Assembly (NCBI GenBank): GCA_036250225.1
Contig: JAPZLL010000027.1
Coordinates: 372,001-436,000 of the forward strand
DNA length: 64,000 nucleotides
Source of the DNA: Cercophora sp. LCS_1
Lineage: Eukaryota; Ascomycota; Sordariomycetes; Sordariales; Lasiosphaeriaceae
Direction of reading: 5' to 3'
The translations under genes were made by a program, and so were the position numbers. Under the pieces are notes generated by a model. That model had not been told where the DNA came from and did not search any database. It was given only the letters and a program-made list of their open reading frames with translations. Position 1 is the stretch's first letter. Each line of letters opens with the position of its first letter. Positions 1 to 11,095 of the stretch are shown piece by piece.

Positions 1-491
1 ATCGCTCGAGCCGGCGCGTCCCATAGCAACACGACACGCCCAAGGCTCACATGCTTTGGCCCCACCTTCCGTTCAAGATCTGAAGCGATCTGCTCGTCAC
101 TTTCCCGTTTACCTTTAAGTGTGGATTTCTTGGAGCCTGGGGAAGTTCGTGGTATTCAGATAAATTGTCCACGGCGAGCAATACAGCCTTGACCTTCCAA
201 TCCTTCTCTTCGCATCCCTCTGGATACCTACCTTGACCTACTTTCTTTGCAGGTGATCACCTTTTTCAGCGCGACGCGCTACCGCCGCTCTATGTGCGTT
301 CTGGACCTGCCCTCTCGCGACGCTACACTTGCAACGCTCGCGCCGTTTAGGGCGAGTTCTGGACCGACTTCTTTCTGCCTCCCGCACATGCTAATCTTGT
401 TTACCTGGCCAGTGACGGTATTCTACTGAATCACGCATTCGCATCTCGACAAGTCTTCCCCATATCTGACAGACTCTTCAAGTTCACAAAG
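1..491. other. Upstream region of the first gene
   Basis: No coding region that I can support. It is the left edge of the window and the presumed promoter and leader of the gene starting at 492. Pyrimidine-rich stretches and the sequence TTCACAAAG directly before the ATG fit a fungal leader. Confidence 0.5.
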
Positions 492-1453
492 ATGTCGCCG
501 CGTAGAAACCTCGAATACGACCTCCCCGGCCTCTACAACTGGGAGATGTTGAAAAGCCGCCAGATCCGCCGGCTCCTCGAAACCAACAGCCCCTACAGTC
601 CCGATGGAACCTCAGGCCGTCAAGTCATTGTTCGCAACCTGACGGTCCTGTTCCGCCTCTTGCGCCTCTTCGACGACGTCAAGACAATCGCATCGCTATT
701 CTGCGCTCACCGCAACGAAGTAGCGCGGTTCACAATTCAACTCACGGCGCTGTGGAAGAGTCTCGTCCAAGGGCGCGAGACATACCTAAAGGAACGCCAA
801 GACGACCCATGGAAGGATCAAGAGGGCCCGCCCCTTATGAAGCTGTATCCGGTTCAGACAGCCGACGAAAAGCGGCTGCTCATCCTGATTGACAAGTTTC
901 GTACGGATGGCATGGACCACGGCGAGGGCGTGCAGGCCAAGCGCGAGAGCGACGCCATCGTGCGAGACTGGACGCAGGCTTTCGCTGCCGACCCTCAAGA
1001 CCTCGTTGATACAGGACTGCCTAGATACTGCGACGGCGATGATAAGCCTGAGGTTGATGACGCTGATACGGTGATTGTTGACGACGACAGTAAGTTTGGC
1101 GGGCCTGTGCAGGATGGATTTAGGCTGACACTCTACATATAGACGAGCCGCCATCCCAAGAGGAGCTGTTCGCCCGGGCTCTGGCCGGTGTGTACGACGA
1201 GGCCCTCGAGATGGGCGCCACACGACTGAAGCGCAACATTACGAAGTGGCTGGCGTCGGTCGAGGACACAGATGCCGGTGCGGCTTACCTCGCGGCCACC
1301 GGCAGACTAGACCCCAAGCGAGCTGTCAATTCACCTGCCGGGGCAAAGGCTGTGAAGCAGGCACGCGCTGGGAACTCCCACGCCGGCCAGGGCAATAACA
1401 GAGGCGGCAGACAGCGAGGGCACAGGGGAGGCCACCGCAACAACAAGGTGTGA
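492..1453 (+). CDS. Uncharacterised protein, intact member of a locally multiplied family
   Basis: Two exons, 492-1089 and 1143-1453, with a 53-bp intron (donor GTAAGT, branch GCTGAC, acceptor TATAG). They join in phase to a protein of 302 residues. I do not recognise a named domain. The N-terminal ~190 residues are charged and probably helical, with blocks such as RRLLETNSPYSPDGT, TIASLF, ALWK and IVRDW that recur in the other local copies. An acidic stretch (DDADTVIVDDD) precedes the splice site. The C-terminal 40 residues are Gly/Arg/Asn-rich with RGG-like repeats, which in other proteins bind RNA; that role is only inferred here. No signal peptide or membrane segment is seen. Copies at 2542, ~4210 and ~12560 are damaged, so this looks like the functional member. 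Confidence 0.8.
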
Positions 1454-2541
1454 TCACCGTACCGGGATGAAACAAGTCCTTGGGTGCGCTGAAGATCCGG
1501 AGTTTTGCGAGCTGAGCTTCTGGGGCTTGATAATGAACGGGGAGGCAGCCAGGGGGAGATACCGGCGGTGGTTCAGCGTCAAAGATGACCCGGGTGGTTT
1601 CGCCAGGCATCAGCTCCCTATCTTCTGATCAGAAGGCATGCGTACTGTGGTTGGAAAGGGCATGACGCAAGGTTCAAGCAAACTACTTTATCTAAATCCA
1701 GTTAGTCTCGCCGGAAAGCCAATCCAGGTAGCGCTCGGATAGTCCCGAGTTAGCCAAGTCATAAGCCAGGGTCGTTGTGTCTATGACTCGTTTGGCGAAA
1801 ACTCTTCTCGTCCTGTCCATCTGAGAGGGTCGTCATGCAGAACATCCAGGACGTTTATACAGAAATTCAGGGCGCGACTGGATAAAAGGTCAACTACTTT
1901 AAACCTCTCTGCACCTCAACGAGTTATGTGCCAGAGAGAAACGAATTGAAATGTCCAGATTCTTAAGTTCTCGGCCTCCCCCTTATGGCCCGCATTTGGA
2001 TGGTTTATTTACAAGGAGCAGGTGGGGTAGCGCAACGGTTTAAGGGACGCTGCATTATTTCAAACGTATCTGCCGTGTAGGTCGGATGTAGGTCTTGCCG
2101 GGGTTCGAACCCCATCCGCTCTTTCTTTTTTAGGGAAGCATTGGTTTTAACTTTTATAACCCATGACTCTTGTTCTAGAAAGCACGCTCCACGAAATCTA
2201 CCTTCTGTTCCCAGTGGTAACGCTTCAGAAACCTAGGACAAATTTGCCCTGAATCCCACACTTAGTCTGGTTCGGAGCCTAATACACATTATTTACCGTT
2301 CCTTCCCCCTCCAAATCATTCATGCCAGCTAGCCAGCATGTTCTGGTCGTTGGTCACCCTTGCCCCTCAAAGGGCCGTTTGAGTCTTTACCCAGCCCCTT
2401 GGGCATCCGTACCATTAAAGTAGGTACCTTCTCGAAATACCCATTCATATGCCCCCGCCGCCCTTGTCTCAGTTACGATACATTCAATCGCACAGTCAGT
2501 CTACTACGAACCCTCCCTCGGGGCGGATCCTTCCATGCAAG
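1454..2541. other. Intergenic region between two family copies
   Basis: No protein-coding gene is supported. It contains the tRNA-like sequence at ~2014-2125 and the presumed promoter of the copy starting at 2542. Confidence 0.5.
2014..2125 (+). ncRNA. tRNA-like Pol III element, probably degenerate
   Basis: An A-box-like sequence TAGCGCAACGG (2028-2038) and a perfect B-box GGTTCGAACCC (2102-2112) lie at tRNA-like spacing, followed by T-rich sequence that could end Pol III transcription. I could not fold a complete cloverleaf. The T stem pairs only in its inner three positions, and the acceptor stem needs a mismatch. It may be a tRNA pseudogene, a split tRNA with an intron, or a tRNA-derived repeat. 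Confidence 0.35.
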
Positions 2542-3782
2542 ATGTCGATGCGTGATGACTACGACATTCTCGGTCTTCGTGGCTGGAAGATGCTGAAGCG
2601 GGAAAAGATACGCCGACTCCTCGAAACCGGCAGCCCTTACAGCCCTGACGGAACGGCAACCCGTGAGGTCATTATGCGAAACTTCACTATCCTCTTCCGG
2701 CTTTTGTGCATTTTCAGCGACACAAGGGGCTGCAGTAAGGGTATAAGGACAATTGCGTCGTTGTTCGGCGCCCATGGCGGCGAGTCATCGCGCCTCACGT
2801 TTCAAGTTGTGGCGCTATGGAAGTATATTGTTGGCGCTCGTGAGCGATATCTGGACGAACGAAAGACCGGGACGCAGAGACGCAAACTTGGGGGCGCATC
2901 CATCCTGAAGCGGTATCCCGTCGCGACGGCAGGGGGGAAGAAGCTACTCGTCCTCATCGACAAGGTCTGCCACGATATGATGATCCATGGCGATGGCGAA
3001 TTCTTTGTGCTCAACCAGACTGTACTCGACAGCAAGGCCATTGTGCGAGACTGGAAGGAAGCCTTGGCCATCAACCCCCAGGGCCTCGTGGAAAATGGGC
3101 TGCCTGGGTACGCCACCGACGACGAGGGTCCCGAGGCCGACGACCCTAGCATGACGGGATTCATTGACGAAAGTCTCCATTTCATTTTATTTTCCAGTTG
3201 TGGGGTGGCCTTCGGATCGACGGGGAGGGAAGAGGAGAAAATGAAGATAAAGAACCAAGAACAACGAACGAGAAAGAGAAAAGAGGTCAACTTTGTACAA
3301 TACTGACAATTTATGTTTACTTAGCCGAATACCTAACTCCGCCTGAGCTCTTCGCGCAGGGGCTGGCCTAAGTCGCCGACAAGGCTCGCCAGACGAGCCC
3401 AGCCACGCGGGTGGAGAGTGCGGTGACGAGCTGGTTGGCGAACCTTGAGGCCACCCCGGCAAACCACCGGCCGCGCCGCAAGCTGGGCACCAGTTCGCCT
3501 GCGGGCGCAGAGGTAGGGAAGCGTGCGCGTGCGCAGGCCGGCGACGAGGAGGAAACTGGCGGCGGCGAGGGGGGGCGGCGTTCGATCCGGGGATCACCTC
3601 CCCCCGCAGACAACAATTCGGACGCCCCCGGCCAAAACGGTGGTGTCCCGGCGCCTACTACCCCGGTCCGTCAGACTACGGGTAACGGGGAGGCGCGCCC
3701 CTCCGACATGTTCGTGACACCAAACACGGACGAATCGAAGTTCCGGGCCTCCCTCCCTCAGCCCCCCACCTTGCTCGACTGA
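2542..3782 (+). pseudogene. Second copy of the 492-1453 family, disrupted
   Basis: The first part (from ATG 2542) aligns throughout with the intact copy: KMLKREKIRRLLETGSPYS, TIASLFGAH, ALWK, KAIVRDW and NPQGLVENGLPGY. Where the intact gene has a good donor (AGTAAGT) this copy has AGTCTCC, so the intron is probably no longer removed. Read-through ends at TGA 3304-3306, giving about 254 residues. The former second exon is still recognisable from ~3330 (PPELFAQGLA), but an in-frame TAA at 3369-3371 interrupts it. The frame then stays open to 3782 and encodes the Gly/Arg-rich tail counterpart. Either a shortened protein is made or this is a young pseudogene. The long open frame after the stop favours recent loss. 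Confidence 0.7.
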
Positions 3783-4209
3783 AGAGGGAGGTGGGAAGGG
3801 GACTTTGGTTCGTCCGTGTGGTGCGTGTTGGATGTTTTAGGGTTGGTTGATGGACCGAGCCATCGGCAAGGGAGGAAGTGAGCGGTGATGGAAACCACCG
3901 CCAATGTTGGTCTAGGTGTAGGTAGCCTCCTTGATGGATAAGTATATCTAGCTAATGTTCGGAACGTCTCCACGAAACGCGCGACTGCCAACCTCTTGGG
4001 TAATTATATCCAAGTCGGGACGTGGTACTTCTGTGTCAAAGTGCTTTAGAACTACGGTCTAGGCCAGTTGTGAAAGGCGTCTAAGCCCCAACGATGGGAC
4101 GTCCGACATCCACGGCAGTAGCTGCGCCTCAAGCAGTAATCGCAAGTCCTCGGCCAATTGCGACTTAGCCATCGTGTCAGGATTTGTTGCGTATCAATGT
4201 GTGCGGCCA
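3783..4209. other. Intergenic sequence
   Basis: No coding region is supported. It connects the second family copy to the relic fragment. Confidence 0.4.
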
Positions 4210-4345
4210 AAGTGTTTTGTACAATACCCATGGCGGCGAATCGTTGCGGCTCGCGGTTCCAGTCGTTGCGCTGTGGAAGTGTGTTGTCAATGCTTGCGAA
4301 GCGATACCTTGCATACTCGCTGCTTTCTTCTTGAGCGAGGGATCG
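4210..4345 (+). pseudogene. Relic fragment of the same gene family
   Basis: About 90 bases from the CCCATGGCGGCGA segment onward align with positions ~2770-2855 of the second copy at roughly three-quarters identity by eye. They include the HGGES and VVALWK codons. The rest of the gene is not recognisable around it, and stops follow, so this is a decayed fragment. Confidence 0.6.
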
Positions 4346-4919
4346 AGTTGAAGGCTGACGGGAAAAAGAAACTGGGCGCAAGAAAAAAAAGAAAATCAAT
4401 ATTCCCAGAACATTGCAAGCTCAGACGAGATATGTCAAAAAAAACGCCAGGACTTTGTCAACTCCAAAGAAGGCACAAAGATTTGTGCTTTGGCATGTTG
4501 ATATTTTAAATTATGCCTTTAGTTGATGAAGAAACACATGGACAACTCTTGAGCGGTGTTCCAAAGATACGTCGAGGCATTGACCGGCCGCAGTGTGATG
4601 TATGGGAGACACGAAAGGAGAGTGTGGGAAAAAGAGAGTCCAAAAAGATGGCCCTCAAATGGGGGCCTCAAGGGCCAAGGGTAGTGTTGGAATAAAGACA
4701 CTCCTTGAGCCTGGGGTAATTGTATAATACATCAAATACTCGACCCATCTATCAACACCAATAGAACATATGTGTAATCGTGGTGGTGACATATATGAAC
4801 AGTCAAGTTCTCTAGGTCTATGATACAATAACGCTTCACAAAAAAACACGGCATGCAAAAAATACAAACATGAACACCATCCAAACCGGCCGTTTTTGTG
4901 CCCCTCTTATATGCATTCG
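4346..4919. other. Intergenic, A/T-richer sequence
   Basis: I see no gene. The segment 4380-4520 is rich in A runs. The right end is the presumed 3' UTR of the minus-strand membrane protein. Confidence 0.4.
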
Positions 4920-6095
4920 TTACGCCACGGTCCAACCCTTGCTGACCAAGATAGCCCCCGTAGACCCAGGCTGCTTGTGCCCCTTGGGTCCTTCTTCCCG
5001 ACTGGCCTCGGCCTCGTACTTGAAGTTGTCGCTGCCCATGGGCTGCAACTGCACCTCGGACGAGTCGTCGCTGATCTCCTTGAACGGCCGGCTGCCCGCG
5101 GGCCCCTTGCTGCCGAGGGTGCGGCTTGCGTAGCGGCTGTCGCCAGTGCTCGATCCAAGAGCGCCGCGCTTGAGGAGCGGTCGGAGGAAGGGGATGCAGG
5201 CGAGAGAGAGGGCGATCGAGGGCTCGATGCCCGTGAGGATGGTGGCGAGGACGCCGGTGTAGGTCATGTCCTCAAAGTAGAGGTGGGGGAGGGTGACTTG
5301 GCGGTAGATGGTGACGGCGCAGGTCCTGTAACGACACAAGTTAGCTGATGATGACCAAGACGGCAGGCGCAGGGAGTTGGCAACGTACATCCATCCCACA
5401 CTGAACAAACCAATGACGACCAGCTTCTTGGCCGTCTTGAGCTGCAGCTGGTACAGAAAGGGCACCGGCAGCAAGAGGATCACCACCTCGGCCACGACGT
5501 TGATAGCGCCGAGCCACATGTAGAAGAGCCGGTTGTCGCCGCATGTTCCCTCCAAAGTCTTGTCCCAGTTGAGCGCAAAGGGCCGGCACATCAGCAGCGC
5601 GCCCAGGATGCCTCCAATGTTCCACATGATGATGATAGCGCCGATGATGCGGCAGGCGACCAGCATCTTGCGCACGGCAATGACGTTGGTATACATGAAG
5701 AGCACCGACAGCTTGCTGAAGCAGATGCAAATGTTCCAGATGATGGGGAAGGCTAGGATGCCCTTGAGGAAGAGCACCAGCGTGTCCATGCCGAAGCGCA
5801 TGATGATATCGATGCCGTGGAAGCCGAATCCGCCCAAGGTCACCATGACATACATGTCAATGTGCAGCCCGATGGTGAAGATGAGAGCCGCAAAGATGCA
5901 GAGATCGCTCGCGTCGAACGACCGGTGCAGCGTCCGTCGCACATAGACGCGGAGACCCACGAGGATCGTGGGGATGATGATGCATAGTGTTGACGTGACA
6001 ATGATGGAGATCTGTCTGCTGTTCTCGATCGGAATCGTCGACTCGGGGCCCTTGGCCGGGGGGATGAATGGGGCGTCTGACGAGTCGGAACTCAT
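4920..6095 (-). CDS. Pth11-like (SAT4/rhodopsin-fold) integral membrane protein
   Basis: Two exons (6095-5389 and 5325-4920) join across a 63-bp intron (donor GTACGT, branch GCTAAC, acceptor TTACAG) to 370 residues. Seven hydrophobic segments are visible, starting with IIVTSTLCIIIPTILVGL and ending around LATILTGIEPSIALSLACI. The pattern GLRVYVRR after helix 1 and NWDKT..GTCGD in the loop before helix 5 are typical of the fungal SAT4/Pth11 rhodopsin-like family. The C-terminal ~90 residues are hydrophilic, Ser/Gly/Glu-rich and presumably cytoplasmic. No N-terminal CFEM domain is present, so it belongs to the simpler subgroup. Such proteins are placed among fungal GPCR-like receptors; the ligand is unknown. 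The intron is a multiple of three without a stop, so retention would add 21 residues. Confidence 0.85.
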   Translation of the reverse strand: MSSDSSDAPFIPPAKGPESTIPIENSRQISIIVTSTLCIIIPTILVGLRVYVRRTLHRSFDASDLCIFAALIFTIGLHIDMYVMVTLGGFGFHGIDIIMRFGMDTLVLFLKGILAFPIIWNICICFSKLSVLFMYTNVIAVRKMLVACRIIGAIIIMWNIGGILGALLMCRPFALNWDKTLEGTCGDNRLFYMWLGAINVVAEVVILLLPVPFLYQLQLKTAKKLVVIGLFSVGWMYVANSLRLPSWSSSANLCRYRTCAVTIYRQVTLPHLYFEDMTYTGVLATILTGIEPSIALSLACIPFLRPLLKRGALGSSTGDSRYASRTLGSKGPAGSRPFKEISDDSSEVQLQPMGSDNFKYEAEASREEGPKGHKQPGSTGAILVSKGWTVA

Positions 6096-8046
6096 CTTGT
6101 CGTCTGTTCCCTCACTGGTAGTGGCTTCGGTTGGTGTTGCTGTTGGTGGTGGATGTGGTGGGTGTGGGTGTGGTGGCTCCCGTGTGTTCCAGGTCAGGTT
6201 TATGGGAGACGAAAAACAGGCATATCAAAAGACGGGAAGGATGGCAACCATATGAACAAAAGAGCGAAGAGAATGAAGAGGTTGTGTGCGAGGAAACAAT
6301 GGGATCACCAGCAGGGTCGCAAGATAAGATCAAGGAAGCGTTCAGTATCGTCCTGGCTACGGCCGACGGGAGAGTCTTGTCTCCTGATGGCCCCATGTCC
6401 AAAGTAGAAAAAGAAACAGAATGAAACCCATTGCACCGCTTTCTTTCGGGCTGAATGGCACGTCAATCCTGGCATTTTTTGTGCTCATAACGCCACAGGG
6501 AATTTCCATCGCAGGATTCTGCAGCTAGTCCATAACGGTGCTTTTTCCTCTAACCGCCTCTTGCCTAGTCGTTCCTGCGGGTAAGCCGCCTCTCAAAACC
6601 GTTACTGCCACTCAAGGGCCTGTCAACAGTCAAGAAAGTGGGCAGAACGACGCACCGGAATGCCGGGACGTGGGGCTGGTTGTGATTTGATACCACACCC
6701 CACGCCGACTGCCACCTCGGCAGATAATGCGAGTTGATAAACTCAAGTTTGCCCCTTGTCGAGAAAAGACTGCCTTTGACCACCCACGCAGCGTCGATTC
6801 CGTTCTGTAATGTATGCGTCGCGGGGAGGCGAGACCCGCGGCGAGACCTGGTGCGCAAGTCTCAGTTGGTCGAGCAAAAAGAACAAAAGGCAAAAGTAAT
6901 AAAAACAAAAACAAAAACAATCGCGCCATCAACAAGAGGAATAGCGGGTCGCAGAGCTCGTCGCTCAATGGGCCGGCTCGGTGATTTTCATGAACCGAGG
7001 AGTCTGTGGGCAAAACGCAGGCGCTGAAGTGCACGTGTTCCCAGCTCCCTCCGGTAGCCAATCGTAATAAACAGGCGTGCCAATCCCGTGTTGCGAGGCC
7101 CTGGTTCGTGGGGCACCTGCAGACACCTGCAGCGAGGGGGTCCTCCATGTTTCACAAAAGGGGCAAGAGCCCTTGGGACCCCACGTCAAACTTTTGTTTT
7201 TCTGCATCTTCGGCTGGATCACACTTTCATCAACCAGAGTCCCTTCGCCACACATTTCCGTCTCCTTGCCTACTGCATAAATCTATCATTTGTAAACTTT
7301 ATGGGGCATTTGTTTTTTTTTTTTTTTTTTTTTTTTTTTCCTGTCTCTGGGCCCCGTGGGGGTGAGATTCCCTCGCAAGCAATGCGCTTGTTTGCTTTTG
7401 CCTCATGACGGCGCTAGATGGAGTAGATGGCGCGATAGGGAGTTCCCGCAGCGGGAGGGGCACAGGCACCCGAGAGATGTCGGGTTGTGGCACGCCCCCT
7501 CCATCTGAGACGGACCCAAGCTCTTGGATCGGCTGTTGCTCGTCGATTGCGAAATGCGATTGGAATTCTCATTTTGCCCGCGAAGGAAAAACCAAACACG
7601 CAGATCATGCTCGACAATGCCTGGACTTGCGCGTCTGAGCCTCACAGCAGCACCTCACCAACCCCCGAATCCCAATGTTGTGAGAGAGATACCAACTTTC
7701 CCCGCCATCCCTAGACGAGAAAAGCGTTTTCGGCCGGAAAATGCTCCGCATTAGCCCGGCACGACTATTCAACGCCAAGAAGCCATAACAGGACTAGATT
7801 GTGGATGCAGGATGCCAGGGCATGCAACCTTCAGGAGGCATGAACTGAGCTGCTGGGATTGGACTTCGCCCTCGATGCCTCCAGACGCTCCACCAGCCGG
7901 AGGGCGGATGTCCCGGCGTGCAACCCGCGACCGGCGGCGCAACACTATAAGGGAACCTTGAAGGCTGATCCCGCCGCCGTCTCTCGGCGGGGTCACGGTC
8001 CGTTCCATGGTCGGCCGCCCTAGCTTTTTGAACAGGACTCGCTAAG
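6096..8046. other. Divergent intergenic region
   Basis: This 1.95-kb region lies between the Pth11-like gene (minus) and the dehydrogenase gene (plus). No conserved coding region is found. It holds a T27 tract (7313-7339) and is otherwise low in recognisable features. Confidence 0.5.
7313..7339. repeat. Poly(T) tract, 27 bases
   Basis: An uninterrupted run of T on the plus strand. It could be a nucleosome-excluding promoter element or the remnant of a retroposed poly(A) tail; neither is shown. Confidence 0.9.
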
Positions 8047-9123
8047 ATGGGATCCATTGTGCAGCAAAACGAAGCGAAAGTCGCCATCATCACAGGTGGG
8101 ACGGTGTGTTGTTTTTCTTTCCTTCTTCTCATACCACTCGGCATAACCCTGTGTCTGGGCTGACTCAAGTTTGTGCATCCAGAGCGGCATCGGACTTTTT
8201 CTCGCTCGCCACCTGCACGGAAATGGATGGCGTGTGGCCCTCGCAGGACGGAGGCAAGATGTTGGCACCAAGAAGGCGCTCTCTCTTGACCCCTCGGGCG
8301 AGACGGCCATCTTCCATCAATGTGATGTTGCTTCGTATGCCTCGCAGACAGCCGTGTTCAAGGCGACTTGGGCCAAGTTCGGGCGTCTGGATCTGCTGAT
8401 CGCCAACGCCGGGAGCGTTGATGCCGGGTCACTGTATAACTTTCGGCGACGCGGGGTTGACGTTGACGATGTGCCGCCAGAGCCCGACACCAGCTGCACT
8501 GATTCCCATTTCAAGGGCGTCGTGTACGGCACCGTGCTCGCAACGCATTATATGCGGCACAACTCAACGCCGGGTGGAAAGATCATCGCTACTACCAGCT
8601 CCCTTGGCATGCACCCTTGCCCAACCTTTCCCGAGTACGGGTCGGTCGAGGCCGCGATCAACCACTGGGTCAGGGTCAAGGCACCTCTCCTGAGGAGCAA
8701 GGAGAACATCACCATCAACGCCGTCATGATGGGGCCCACCATCACACCAGTGATGCCGGGATTTGGCAAGGCCTTCTTGCCCGAGGAGTGAGTACCCGAC
8801 TGCGACCCTTGACACCAGCCCACTCTCTGACCACTTTCTGTGCTAGGCTTGTCCTCCCCTCTACCGTCATCAAGGCGTATGACCTCTTCATCAATGATGA
8901 CAAGCGGACAGGCGAGACCGTCGAGACGGCTCACGACGGCCTGTTCTGGTACGAGATGCCCGAGGACAAGTCGGGGAGCAGGAGGCGCAACATGCTCGTG
9001 TACGAGCCTTGGTTCGCGTGGATCCACGGTGAGAAGAGCGGCCTTGAAGATGCGCTGCAAGAGGCTCCTGAAGGAAACGCCGAAGATTCGGGCCGCATCA
9101 AGGAATTTGAAGTCGGCATGTGA
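8047..9123 (+). CDS. Short-chain dehydrogenase/reductase with Lys-to-Glu change in YxxxK
   Basis: Three exons (8047-8103, 8183-8787, 8847-9123) join in phase to 312 residues. The first splice restores the NAD(P)-binding motif TGGTSGIG; ANAG and a catalytic-type Ser in IATTSS are also present. This is a classical SDR of the 15-hydroxyprostaglandin-dehydrogenase-like fungal type. The expected YxxxK reads Y-G-S-V-E (about position 8635-8650): the lysine that lowers the tyrosine pKa is glutamate, while the following AAINHWV block aligns normally. Activity may therefore be altered or lost. The C-terminal third is acidic. The substrate is unknown. The start ATG is the first in frame and lies 10 codons before the Rossmann strand. 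Confidence 0.85.
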
Positions 9124-10070
9124 GGGCGCGCGTGTCTTTGATTTCGTGATAAAAAGAAGCGTGTGTCTAGCGGGAACACACAAATGACAACTCTCCGTCT
9201 CGTACTCTAGAATTCGCCCGACAGAATGGCTCCATTTCGCTCGTCAATCGTCCCCGCAAAATGTCATCGCCGCCGATCGAGCGATGACATTTTGCGGGCC
9301 TCTTCCCCGACTCTCCGCAGAATCGCCGGCTTCGCCCCGGGTGATCGGCACCGTGCTCGGCGCTGTCTCTGGCCTCAAAACACCAATTGCATGCGTGCAT
9401 CGAAATTCTTGTGCGTCGTGGCTTTTGATAGTCCGCTTGGCGAAGCAGCAATCAGCAATTAGACCCGAGCTGATAACGGAACAGTTGCTTATTCTCCCCC
9501 GGGCGGTTGAAGAGGGGAGCGATGCCAAATTCTGTCAGAATTGCATGCGCTAGTCTCAACCATTGTCTCGGACCCTGGAATGCCGCAGGATTGACAGGCA
9601 AGACAGGACCCGCCAGTTTGGCAGGGGATGGTGGGGAGACTGGTCCGTGGCGAGAGCGAGAGCCGTGAGGAGGGAGACCGACCCCTTCGGCTGGGACACC
9701 CATTCCGGAACCCGGACGGACACCAAGCTTGTTTCGTTGATCAGTCTGACTGATGGGTATTATACGCTTGGGGTCTTGGTGATACGTCAATACGCGATTA
9801 CAAGCCTCTTTTGATACATCCCAAGGCCCACATAAACCCTAACCCAATACACCCATTCCACGCCCTCCCCATTACGTCTGTCATAATGCAGTTTGGCCGT
9901 CATTACGAATCGTATGAATACTATTACCCACCGCTACAGTCAAACTCTCTTCCGTGCTCGTCACTCCTCCTGCTAACATCCCCCGCATTGCTTCTTTTTC
10001 TTGAACGGAACCCCGTCTTCACTCGAACCAACGAGCCATCATCTTTACAGCACAGTCTTACCGCACCACC
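9124..10070. other. Intergenic region with a perfect hairpin
   Basis: Between the SDR stop and the NmrA-like start. The only clear structure is the inverted repeat at 9253-9298. The right part is the presumed promoter of the NmrA-like gene. Confidence 0.5.
9253..9298. repeat. Perfect 18-bp inverted repeat with 10-nt loop
   Basis: Arms 9253-9270 and 9281-9298 (CCCGCAAAATGTCATCGC and its reverse complement) flank the loop CGCCGATCGA. It lies 130 bp after the SDR stop. It could be a 3' processing hairpin, a dimeric regulator site or a foldback remnant. Confidence 0.9.
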
Positions 10071-11095
10071 ATGGCCGATGTCAAGATCATCGCCGTTACC
10101 GGCGCTACGGGTGCCCAGGGCGGCGGTGTCGTCAACATCATGAAGAAGACACCCGGGTGGAAAGTCCGGGCCGTGACGCGCAATCCGGAGAGCGACGCAG
10201 CCAAGAAGCTGGCCGCTGATGGAATCGAGGTGGTCGCTGGCGATTTCAACGACGAAGCATCCCTCGTCAAAGCATTCGAGGTAAGTTTTCGCTTTCTCCC
10301 TACGTCAGCTCAGCACTAAAGCGGTGACAGGGCGCCGCCGCCGTCTTCGCCGTGACAAACTGGTGGGAGTCCCTCTTCACCGGCAAATCCCAATGGGAAT
10401 CCGGCGAGATCGAAGAGCGGCACGGCATCAACCTCGCGCGGGCCGCCTCCAAGACGCCCACGCTCGAGCACTACCTGTGGTCAACCCAACCAAGCTCCAA
10501 GCGCCAGTTCCCCGGCACGCTCGAGACGCCGCACATGGACTACAAGGCCAAGGTCGACGAGCGCATCCGCGCCGAGCTGCCCGAGCTGGCAGCCAAAACC
10601 ACCTATCTCTATTTCGGATACTACCCGCAAAACATGGCCTACTTCCCCCTCCTCAAGCCCTTTGCCTACCCCGGCACGGGGCAGCACATCCAGATTCTTG
10701 CCTCGGACCCCAATGCCAAGGTCCTCCTGGCGGGCGATATGACTGTTAACCCGGGCATTTGGGTCAGGCAGACGCTCGCCACGGGTAAGGCGGCCTTCGG
10801 CAAGTATGCGAATGTGGCGCTGGAGCGCTGGTCGTTCCAGGAGATGATGGATAAGTGGAGCGAGATCACGGGGAAGAAGGGCGTGGTGCTGCAGGTTTCC
10901 GAGGCCGAGTGGACGAGGTTTTGGGGACCCGCGGGGACGGAGCTGTCGTGGCAGTTCAAGTTTGGCGAGCTTTGTGATCCGTGGGCTGTTGGGAAGGATC
11001 ATATCTCGGCGGAGGAGCTGGGGATCGATCCGAGCGAGGTTGTGGGATTTGAGGGGACGATTCGGCCGTTGGCTGCCGCTGGGATTTTTGATTGA
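10071..11095 (+). CDS. NmrA-like family protein (atypical SDR)
   Basis: Two exons (10071-10280 and 10331-11095; 50-bp intron with GTAAGT donor) give 324 residues. The N-terminus has a Rossmann fold with TGATGAQGGGVV, the GxxGxxG form typical of NmrA-like proteins. AVTRNP and the VxGDFND strand follow, as in HSCARG/NmrA relatives. The family binds NAD(P) and often acts as a redox sensor or regulator; some members are true reductases. The Tyr-Lys pair of classical SDRs is not evident, which is normal for the group. The ATG context CACCATGG is optimal. It is encoded in the same direction as the neighbouring SDR, but 950 bp apart. Confidence 0.88.
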
